The notes under the pieces are model-generated. The model was not told the DNA's origin and made no database searches. It worked only from the letters and a program-made list of their open reading frames with translations. A stretch of DNA of 64,000 nucleotides, taken from the NCBI RefSeq assembly GCF_000020525.1, contig NC_011026.1:1-64000 (forward strand). Direction: 5' to 3'. Of this stretch, positions 57,360 to 64,000 are shown one piece after another; the first letter of the stretch is position 1, and the number at the start of each line of letters is the position of its first letter. The stretch is from Chloroherpeton thalassium ATCC 35110 (GTDB lineage Bacteria > Bacteroidota > Chlorobiia > Chlorobiales > Chloroherpetonaceae). The translations under genes were made by a program, and so were the position numbers.

Positions 57360-57635
57360 ATGGCCGAACCATTAAAAAGACCGACACCAACGGCAAAAGT
57401 TGCTCCAAAAGAAGCACCTAACGCACCTGCTGCACCGGCCGCGCCGGCTGAACCAAAAGCTGCTGCATCAGCTGCCGCTCCATCTCAAGGCAATTTTGTT
57501 AGCGATCGTGCAAATTTTGACCAAATGAGCGCCATTGAACATGCTGAGTTTGTGATTAAAACGGTTCTGTCCGTTCCTGTTGCCACACTTAATATGGCAC
57601 GCGACTCGTTTAAGCGGCTCACCAACCAAATCTAA
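57360..57635 (+). CDS. Ala/Pro-rich small protein of unknown function
   Basis: The 91-residue product has an N-terminal half that is a low-complexity Ala/Pro/Lys linker (residues 1-42). Its compact C-terminal half, NFVSDRANFDQMSAIEHAEF and then about 25 residues ending FKRLTNQI, is probably two amphipathic helices. It has the best ribosome binding site in the window (AAAGGAG, about nine bases before the ATG) and its own strong terminator, so it is likely to be abundant. I do not recognise a family. Small abundant proteins of photosynthetic or storage structures can look like this, but I have no sequence evidence for that. Confidence 0.8.
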   Translation: MAEPLKRPTPTAKVAPKEAPNAPAAPAAPAEPKAAASAAAPSQGNFVSDRANFDQMSAIEHAEFVIKTVLSVPVATLNMARDSFKRLTNQI

Positions 57636-57663
57636 TCCGTCTTGTTTCTCTTGCAGAAAAACT

Positions 57664-57693
57664 AAAAGCCCACAACAATGTGGGCTTTTTTTT
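57664..57693 (+). terminator. Terminator of the 91-residue protein gene
   Basis: AAAAGCCCACA (57664-57674) pairs perfectly with TGTGGGCTTTT (57679-57689) around a four-base loop and runs into eight Ts ending at 57693. It lies about 30 bases after the stop codon. Confidence 0.92.
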
Positions 57694-57816
57694 CTGGCTC
57701 GTGTTTTGACCCAATTTCTTTTTAAATACCAATGATTTGCTTTTTCAGGACAAATCACTATTATGTTGTTTCTTTGTTTGACAAAAAAGCTTCAAGTTTT
57801 AAAATCAGCTGATTGA

Positions 57817-58239
57817 ATGCAACAGGCTGCTTACATAAAAAAACAAACGCATAAAATTTTGGGCGCGTCTCCTGCGATGACCGTCGGCGTGCTGTTTTTG
57901 TTTGTTAGCTTGCTTTCTTTTAGTGCGTTTCACTTTCATCCGCTACAAGGTCGCCATAGCACCTGCGCATTTTCCTTCAACGATGAGCATGGCAACGGCC
58001 AAAACGACAAACCGGAAAATCACTGCCCGATTTGTCAATTCAAAGCTGCGCTCTCGCAAACCACTGTTCCTGCACTATTTGCACTTGAAGCCCCGCTGAA
58101 TATTTCATATAGCATCTACTGCGAATTTGAATCCTCTGTTTTTTCCCTTCGTCGCATTCGGCCACGACTTCGCGCCCCACCAACTCCGTTTCGGTTACAT
58201 ATCTCTTCAGCATCACTTTTGATCAGAAAGGACGCCTGA
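57817..58239 (+). CDS. His/Cys-rich membrane protein, DUF2946-like
   Basis: The 140-residue protein has one hydrophobic helix (about 22-40) followed by a His-rich segment (FHFHPLQGRHSTC, DEHGNGQNDKPENH) and a CPICQFKAAL motif. A single helix, His residues and a CxxC pair suggest a periplasmic metal-binding protein, as in DUF2946-type proteins often found beside copper or zinc TonB receptors. The ending is Arg/Pro-rich and unlike known families. It is the first gene of the receptor locus. I am fairly sure it is a gene and unsure of the family. Confidence 0.65.
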   Translation: MQQAAYIKKQTHKILGASPAMTVGVLFLFVSLLSFSAFHFHPLQGRHSTCAFSFNDEHGNGQNDKPENHCPICQFKAALSQTTVPALFALEAPLNISYSIYCEFESSVFSLRRIRPRLRAPPTPFRLHISSASLLIRKDA

Positions 58240-58352
58240 GCGTTTCCTTTTTTAGGATGCTTTTTTAGTTCAACAAAAAATGGCAATCTCGCGCGAAGTG
58301 AGATTGCACAGAGAAAAACTATTTCAAATTTTAACCGATTTTCGGAGGCATT

Positions 58353-59312
58353 ATGAATTTCAAATCACGTTTTCATATAAAATTTTTGGTTTTTGCCCTT
58401 GTTTCTGCGCTGTTTTTCACCACCGCTTGCGACGACGACGATGACGGTATGTCGCCAAACTCTGAGCATTTTGAAGCTAACGGCGTCTACATTTCCGATG
58501 GCGGAGTCAAGGTTTTTGATTATTTCGGACCGAATCTACCCAATCGCGATGTGGTGTTAGGCCCGATTGAAATAAATGCCGGCGATAACGGCCATTGGGA
58601 CGTGAATTTTTACAATGAATCTGAGCAAGTCGTCGAAGGCCCAATAAATGAATCGGATAAATTTTTGGTCATTGAAATCAAAGATACCTCCGTCGTTGAA
58701 GTCTGGGATGCTCATAATGAGGTCAAACAAACGCTTAAAACAACCGAAGGTTGGACTCAATATCAATTTAACACCGGTGTTTATGGCGTTCATATCAAAG
58801 GCTTAAAGCCGAATGAGGAAACTCGTATGAAAATCAAGGTTTATCACATTGACCATAACGATTTTACGTCGCCTGAGATAAAAGTTCGGGTTAGAAATCA
58901 AGTTGGGACAAACCTTGTCAAACTTTTTGAAGGCACAACAAAACGTACACACGCTTACTTAAACGATGCAAGTGTGAATTCTTACTATAGCTCAACGTTC
59001 GGCGATACGCTCAATCTGAACACAGGGGAATCTAAATCGCTGGAAGCAAAGTTTTTCCAAGCAACCATGGTGGAAAAACAAGCTGGTTATGAGATTACCG
59101 AAGGCGACCAATTCACACCGTCCGTGCCACTACATAGCTTGAACGTTATCACTAACAATGATGTAATTGCCAGCATTGATCAGGAAAACATGGACACTTG
59201 GGAGTTTAAACTAACAGGTGAAAGTGCAGGCACTTGCACAATTACGGTGCAAATTTACCACGATGGCCATCTTGGAAAGGCTTTTCACAGCATTCCAGTA
59301 AAAATTCAATAG
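58353..59312 (+). CDS. Lipoprotein of unknown function in a receptor locus
   Basis: The product of 319 residues is a lipoprotein: lipobox TTAC near residue 27, followed directly by five Asp residues, a common linker. The mature part is beta-rich with two related halves. The first has VYISDGGVKVFDYFG and IEINAGDNGHWDVNF; the second includes GDTLNLNTGESKSLEAKFFQ. No enzyme motif is seen. It lies four bases before the TonB-dependent receptor gene, so it is probably its surface or periplasmic partner, perhaps binding the ligand first. Confidence 0.8.
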   Translation: MNFKSRFHIKFLVFALVSALFFTTACDDDDDGMSPNSEHFEANGVYISDGGVKVFDYFGPNLPNRDVVLGPIEINAGDNGHWDVNFYNESEQVVEGPINESDKFLVIEIKDTSVVEVWDAHNEVKQTLKTTEGWTQYQFNTGVYGVHIKGLKPNEETRMKIKVYHIDHNDFTSPEIKVRVRNQVGTNLVKLFEGTTKRTHAYLNDASVNSYYSSTFGDTLNLNTGESKSLEAKFFQATMVEKQAGYEITEGDQFTPSVPLHSLNVITNNDVIASIDQENMDTWEFKLTGESAGTCTITVQIYHDGHLGKAFHSIPVKIQ

Positions 59313-59316
59313 TATC

Positions 59317-61552
59317 GTGCAAAGGTTATTGAAACTCACGATAAGCCGCCTGCTCGTTTGGGCGGCTTTCCTGTTTTTCGCCGCCGCGCCGCAAAGTTTT
59401 GCGGCGGAATTTTTAAGCGAAATAACGGGAAAAGTGATCGATATGGAATCGCATGAGCCTGTTGAAGACGCGACAATCCACGTAAATGCGCTCGATTGCA
59501 ATTGCAAAAGCGGCAAAGACGGCTCATTTGTCCTCAAAAATGTCACGGAAGGCACGCTGGTGATTTTGGTTACGCATCCGGCTTATCAATCGAGTCGGGA
59601 ACGAATCGCCATACAAAAAAAACGAGTCCAAGACATTTTATATTTTGTTAGAACCGAAGGTTTTCACAAGCGACCCGATTATTGTGACCTCCAAGCACAC
59701 ACACAACAAATTCGAGGAAATCACGGAAAAATCGAGCGTTTTGGAGGGGCAGGCGCTGCAAAAGGAACTGAGCCAATCGCTGGCGGCAACGCTGAAAAAT
59801 GAGACCGGTCTTGCGATGCGTTCAATGGGCCCCGCACCGTCGCGCCCCGTCATTCGTGGCCTTGGCTCTGACCGCGTGCTCATTAGCGAGGACGGCAACC
59901 GCACAACTGACCTTTCCAGCACCTCGCCCGACCATGCGGTGACCGTTGACCCGTTCACGATCGAGCGCCTGGAAGTGATTCGCGGTCCAAAAGTACTATT
60001 GCAAAGTCCCACGACCATTGGCGGCGTCATCAATGCGGTGCGCCATGAAATTCCGCAAGAACTTCGCGAAACGGTTTCCGGCACGCTCGGCGCGTATGGC
60101 GAAACGGCCAATAGCGGCTACCTAACGGCTGCGACCCTTGAAGTTCCGCTCAACCCGTTTATGATTCGCGGAGAAATTAGCCGTCGCAAAACCGGCGACA
60201 TTTCCACACCGATAGGCACGCTCGGAAATTCGGAATCGGAAAATCTTAATTACAGCGTTGGCGGAAGCTACATTTGGGACTACGGCTTTGTAGGTGCATC
60301 CATGCGCGACTTCAATCTTGATTATGGCATTCCCGGCGGATTTGTCGGCGCACATCCTAACGGCGTCAGTATTGAGATGCAAAAGCAAGTCCGAAATGTC
60401 AAGTCGCGCATTAATCTGAATATGGAACGACTTGAAAATATTGAAATTCACCTCACAAATTCATATTACCGCCACAAAGAATTGGAGTCGAATAATTCGG
60501 TTGGCGCAGATTTTCGCATTCGCAATAATTATGGGTTTGTGAATCTGAACCATTTGGCACTTGGCTTTTTGGAAAAAGGAACGGTTGGGTTTTGGATGGA
60601 CAGCCGCGATTTTGACATTGGCGGAAATGTATTTACGCCGTCGTCTAAGTCGCTGCATTTGGCGGGTTATGTCTATGAATCGTTTACCTTGAATCGAGTC
60701 AATCTTGAATTTGCCGCGCGCTACAATTTTGATAACATCCGCCCCGATGCGGAAGACCCGGATTCGCGCATCGGCAATATTCGCGAGCGAACTTTTCACA
60801 CCTACTCGCTTTCGTTTTCGGCGCTCTATCAACTTACCGAAACGTTTTCTTTTGGCGGAAATCTGAGCAAATCCTCCCGCGTGCCGACCATCGAGGAGCT
60901 TTATTCGGAAGGACCGCACCTTGCCGCTTATTCCTACGAAGTCGGCAATCCAGATTTGGATGCTGAAAGTGGCGTTGGCTCGGAGCTTTTCATGTACTAC
61001 AAATCCGCTTCGGTTTATGTTTTGGGAACGGCATTCCTGAATTACCTTTCCAGCTACATTATTCCGAGAAATACGGGAGAAACAAATTGGCGACTGATTT
61101 TACCCGTGTATCAAACCTACGGCGTAGATGCGCTCTTTTTTGGCAGTGAGTTCGATTTGGAATGGTATTTAAGTCCAAAATGGACTTTCCAAACGTCCGC
61201 AAGCTATACGAATGGCTCGTTCGCTTCTTCCGGCAAACCGTTGCCATGGATTCCGCCGCTAAAGGGAAAAGTTGGAATAAGCTATTCGAACGCCCCAATC
61301 ACGTTGAATTTGAATACCGAATGGGCGGCAAATCAATATCGCGTGGATGAATTTGAAGATCCGACGGACGGCTATGCGATTCTTAACGCTTCGGCGCTTT
61401 ACGCCTTAACGCTCGGCAAGCAAGTGCATCATTTTTCACTCTCGGCAGATAATATTTTCGATACCGAATATCGCAATCATCTCTCGCGCGTGAAAAGCAT
61501 CATGCCGGAAGCTGGACGCAATTTTCGATTTACTTATAAGATGTTTTTTTAA
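59317..61552 (+). CDS. TonB-dependent receptor, interrupted by a +1 frameshift
   Basis: The gene encodes an outer-membrane TonB-dependent receptor in two frames. The first (59317 to about 59655) has a signal peptide and a CarboxypepD-regulatory-like domain (ITGKVIDMESHEPVEDATIH). It then drifts into meaningless sequence. The next frame picks up at about 59645 with DPIIVTSKHTHNKFEEITEK (TonB-box-like start), the plug (VIRGLGSDRVLISEDG, ERLEVIRGPKVLLQSPTTIG) and a 22-strand barrel ending NFRFTYKMFF, closing in Phe as expected. Deleting one base near 59641-59652 would restore one protein of about 745 residues. The substrate may be a metal, judging by the upstream His/Cys-rich protein. Confidence 0.88.
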
Positions 61553-61581
61553 ACTTCAGGGATTTTTCTCCAAAATCATTG

Positions 61582-61621
61582 CACATGGCACTTTCATTAG
61601 TTAAGTGTTAAGTGTCATGTG
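61582..61621. repeat. Inverted repeat downstream of the receptor gene
   Basis: CACATGGCACTT (61582-61593) and AAGTGTCATGTG (61610-61621) pair with one G-T mismatch around a 16-base loop that also contains the tandem TTAAGTG. There is no T tract, so it is not a clear terminator. The rest of the 61553-61813 spacer shows nothing else. Confidence 0.45.
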
Positions 61622-61813
61622 TCATATGATTCATTACGCTTTTTCTGTTCCTCGCATTTCTGCTGACTGACAAACGATTCAAGCCATTTACGCCCAACCA
61701 AAAATTGAAAATTAAGAAATAATATCGTTTGTAGCTTGAGCGGAATCCGTTATCTTTTCAAGAAGTTTTCAACAAATAAGGGCTCAACTAACAAAAGCAA
61801 TTCGGGGATTCCC

Positions 61814-62803
61814 ATGACTGTTCTTATTACAGGCGGCGCGGGCTACATTGGCTCCCACGCAGTGCGCCGGCTTAAGCAAGCAGGCTACAAAACGTTGGTT
61901 TTAGATAATCTGGTTTATGGACATAGCGAGTTCGTGGAAGCTGACGAGCTGATCATCGGAGATTTGGAAAACACGAAATTGCTGAACCAAGTCTTTTCCA
62001 AGCATAAGATTCAGGCCGTGATGCACTTTGCCGCGTATGCTTATGTCGGCGAATCGGTACAAAATCCAGCAAAATATTACCGGAACAATGTTGCAAGCAC
62101 GCTCAACTTGCTTGATGCGATGCTTGCGTATAAAGTAAAAAAGTTCATATTTTCATCCACTTGCGCCACTTACGGCGAACCAGATGAAATTCCAATTACC
62201 GAAACTCACCCGCAAAGACCGATTAATCCCTATGGCCAATCCAAATTGATGGTTGAGAAAATTTTGGATGATTATGACCATGCCTATGATTTGCGCTCGG
62301 TGCGGCTTCGCTATTTCAACGCGGCAGGCGCTGACCCAGACGGCGGCATCGGCGAAGACCACGACCCGGAAACCCATCTCATCCCATTGGTTTTAGACGC
62401 CGCGCTGGAACGCCGCGCTCACATCTCCATGTTTGGAACAGATTACGACACGCCCGATGGCACTTGCGTTCGCGATTATATCCACGTGACCGATTTAGCC
62501 GAAGCGCATGTGCTTGGCCTGAAATATCTTGAAAATGGTGGGAAAACAGATTTCTTCAACTTAGGCAATGGCAACGGTTTTTCGGTTAAAGAGGTCATTG
62601 AAACCGCGCGAAAAATCACAGGAAAAGAGATTCCCGCAAAAATAGCCCCTCGCCGCCCAGGCGACCCGGCAAGCTTAGTTGGAAGTTCGGAAAAAATAAA
62701 ATCAGCGTTAGGCTGGAAACCTCAATTTCCAGATTTGCCAGCCATCATCGAGACGGCATGGCAATGGCACAAAACCCGCTTTGGCCGGACTGCACAGACA
62801 TAA
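61814..62803 (+). CDS. galE: UDP-glucose 4-epimerase
   Basis: GalE interconverts UDP-glucose and UDP-galactose, using tightly bound NAD. The 329-residue protein begins MTVLITGGAGYIGSHAVRRL (GxxGxxG), and has FSSTCATYGEP (catalytic Ser/Thr), the YxxxK pair in NPYGQSKLMVEK (Tyr near 140), LRYFNAAGADPDGGIGEDH, and the late TCVRDYIHVTDLAEAHVLGL. A longer frame from a TTG at 61736 exists, but the ATG at 61814 fits the family start. It probably supplies sugars for the cell envelope. Confidence 0.95.
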   Translation: MTVLITGGAGYIGSHAVRRLKQAGYKTLVLDNLVYGHSEFVEADELIIGDLENTKLLNQVFSKHKIQAVMHFAAYAYVGESVQNPAKYYRNNVASTLNLLDAMLAYKVKKFIFSSTCATYGEPDEIPITETHPQRPINPYGQSKLMVEKILDDYDHAYDLRSVRLRYFNAAGADPDGGIGEDHDPETHLIPLVLDAALERRAHISMFGTDYDTPDGTCVRDYIHVTDLAEAHVLGLKYLENGGKTDFFNLGNGNGFSVKEVIETARKITGKEIPAKIAPRRPGDPASLVGSSEKIKSALGWKPQFPDLPAIIETAWQWHKTRFGRTAQT

Positions 62804-62837
62804 TTTTTTATAAGTTCAAAAATATCAGAAGTTAGTT

Positions 62838-63272
62838 ATGCAAATACCGGCGCGTAAACTTGAAATTGTTAAAGAACACGCGATTCAATCGTTTCCCGAA
62901 GAATGTTGCGGGCTTTTGGCTGGAAAAGTTGAGTTAAGCCATGATGGGTTCTACGAAAACGTGATTTATGAGGTGGCGCCTTGCCGAAATGTTTTGACTT
63001 GGGACAGGCAATTTGGCTTTGAAATCTCCTGGCCTGAAATCTGCGAAGTGGAATCCGAAGCCAGAAGCATGGGCTACGAAATTCTCGGCTCGTATCATTC
63101 TCACACCAACGCTGAGGCCGTTCCATCAAATCACGACTACGAAAATTCGACACCTAACCACTCGATGTTGATTCTTTCGGTCAAAGGCAATCTTGTTCTT
63201 CAAACACGCTGCTGGACACGGCAAAATGGCAATTATTTTCATGAAGAAAGAATTCATGTCAGACGTTGGTAA
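62838..63272 (+). CDS. JAMM (Mov34/MPN) metalloprotease
   Basis: The 144-residue protein is a bacterial JAMM-domain zinc protease. It has the Glu in FPEECCGLL (residues 19-27) and the complete metal-binding motif with His87, His89, Ser97 and Asp100 (HSHTNAEAVPSNHD, the HxHx7Sx2D pattern). Bacterial members cut peptides from sulfur-carrier proteins. In mycobacteria the Mec protease frees cysteine from CysO, using CysM. A cysteine synthase gene follows 94 bases later, which fits that role. No sulfur-carrier (ThiS-like) gene is visible in the window. Confidence 0.92.
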   Translation: MQIPARKLEIVKEHAIQSFPEECCGLLAGKVELSHDGFYENVIYEVAPCRNVLTWDRQFGFEISWPEICEVESEARSMGYEILGSYHSHTNAEAVPSNHDYENSTPNHSMLILSVKGNLVLQTRCWTRQNGNYFHEERIHVRRW

Positions 63273-63366
63273 AGCTTTTCCAAACGAATTTTTCCTTGCG
63301 TTAGGCGGTTTATCTGAAAACTCCTCTTTAGGCAATGGGTCGTGGGACTCTAAATATAATAGGCGC

Positions 63367-64000
63367 ATGTTAGTTACTCATCAAGCTGTAGTTGAAAAGC
63401 ACATTTTTTCCCTGATCGGAAACACGCCACTCATTCGCATCAAAAAATTGGCACGCGAGTGGGGCATTAACGACAATGTGGAAGTTTATGGAAAAGCGGA
63501 ATGGATGAACCCGGGCGGCAGCGTTAAGGATCGCGCGGCACTGAATATCATTGAAACAGCTGAAGCTCGCGGCGATTTGACTCACGATAAAATTTTGCTT
63601 GATGCCACCAGCGGAAATACCGGCATTGCCTATGCCATGATTTGCGCCGTGAAGGGCTACCGTGTCACGCTTTGCCTTCCTGAATCTGCCTCAAAAGAGC
63701 GTAAAGAAATTTTGCAAGCTTATGGCGCAACGCTGGTCGAAACGCCGGCATCCGAGTCGAGCGATGGTGCGATTCTGAAAGCCATTGAGATGTACAAGAA
63801 CAACCCTGACCTTTATTATTATGCCGACCAATACAGCAACGATGCGAATTGGCAGGCGCATTACCACTCGACTGGCATTGAAATTTATGAACAGACTCAC
63901 GGGAAAATCACGCATTTCGTCACGGCAATTGGCACAAGCGGGACATTCGTGGGAACAACCCGCCGGTTGAAAACTTACAATCCTGATATAAAATGCATCG
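63367..64000 (+). CDS. Cysteine synthase (CysK/CysM family), partial
   Basis: The reading frame is open to the end of the window, giving 211 codons. It is a PLP fold-type II enzyme that makes cysteine from O-acetylserine (or O-phosphoserine) and a sulfur donor: SLIGNTPLIRIKK near residue 15, the PLP lysine Lys54 in MNPGGSVKDRAA, the phosphate/substrate loop TSGNTG at 81-86, and GTSGTFVGTTR near 195. The same frame is open back to an ATG at 63256, overlapping the JAMM gene, but the ATG at 63367 fits the family start better. CysK versus CysM cannot be decided from the fragment. Confidence 0.93.
   Translation, partial: MLVTHQAVVEKHIFSLIGNTPLIRIKKLAREWGINDNVEVYGKAEWMNPGGSVKDRAALNIIETAEARGDLTHDKILLDATSGNTGIAYAMICAVKGYRVTLCLPESASKERKEILQAYGATLVETPASESSDGAILKAIEMYKNNPDLYYYADQYSNDANWQAHYHSTGIEIYEQTHGKITHFVTAIGTSGTFVGTTRRLKTYNPDIKCI

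Noticed and set aside
63256-63366. Earlier in-frame ATG for the cysteine synthase, overlapping the JAMM gene
   Set aside because: It would add 37 residues with no resemblance to the family N-terminus; the ATG at 63367 fits better.
1-64000. Search by eye for tRNA, rRNA, tmRNA, SRP RNA, RNase P and CRISPR arrays
   Set aside because: No GTTCRA-type T-loop with matching acceptor arms, no conserved RNA cores and no regularly spaced direct repeats were seen. Weakly conserved RNAs could be missed without a covariance search.

Overview
The window looks like the start of a chromosome from the Chlorobi/Bacteroidetes lineage. dnaA begins at base 1, the usual convention for numbering from the origin. 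A type III glutamine synthetase (glnN), a PorQ-type type IX secretion protein, a YfhO-like membrane protein, a hemL of the C5 tetrapyrrole pathway and many TTG/GTG starts fit this lineage. My best guess from memory is a green sulfur bacterium close to the gliding genus Chloroherpeton. No chlorosome or reaction-centre gene is recognisable here, so that assignment is inference. I see no rRNA, tRNA, CRISPR array or intact insertion sequence.

Layout. 1-7.1 kb: dnaA, a small TMEM14-like membrane protein, ruvB, a remnant of a LysE-type exporter, an outer-membrane barrel protein and gyrA. 7.2-13.7 kb: smc, a spacer with two related terminators around a palindromic element, and a large GH2-like protein fused to a membrane domain. 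14-18.8 kb, forward: an isoprenylcysteine-methyltransferase-like protein, a CPBP protease, a DUF2007 protein overlapping cdsA, a PTS IIA protein and hisS. 18.9-25.4 kb: an OmpA-family protein, then a type I secretion-like cassette (ABC, HlyD, TolC). 25.5-32.5 kb: a reverse signalling block with two very large hybrid/multi-PAS histidine kinases and a single-domain response regulator. 32.7-38.8 kb: two lipoproteins (coiled coil; WG repeats), a PAP2 phosphatase, hemL and a TPR protein with a broken GGDEF domain. 39-46.9 kb: plsY, a frameshifted gpsA, porQ, an exonuclease/GIY-YIG fusion, rsmI-panC and a class II aldolase-like protein. 47-52.5 kb: gatC, a DUF167 protein, YfhO, a catalytically incomplete tyrosine recombinase and a TlpA-like thioredoxin. 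52.9-57.6 kb: serB, the lrp-glnN pair and an Ala/Pro-rich 91-residue protein. 57.8-64 kb: a His/Cys-rich protein, a lipoprotein and a frameshifted TonB-dependent receptor that look like a metal-uptake locus, then galE and a JAMM protease next to a cysteine synthase cut by the window end.

How genes relate. plsY, gpsA and cdsA all serve phospholipid synthesis. lrp probably regulates glnN. The ABC-HlyD-TolC genes form one envelope-spanning exporter, with no substrate gene beside it. The JAMM protease plus cysteine synthase resembles the sulfur-carrier-dependent route to cysteine.

Most notable points: +1 frameshifts in gpsA and the TonB receptor; a membrane-fused GH2 protein that lacks the usual acid/base Glu; a recombinase missing two catalytic residues; a degenerate GGDEF domain; and three intergenic palindromic elements ending in TGTCA..CTGAG-type inverted repeats. 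I did not find a clearly new defence or secretion system.
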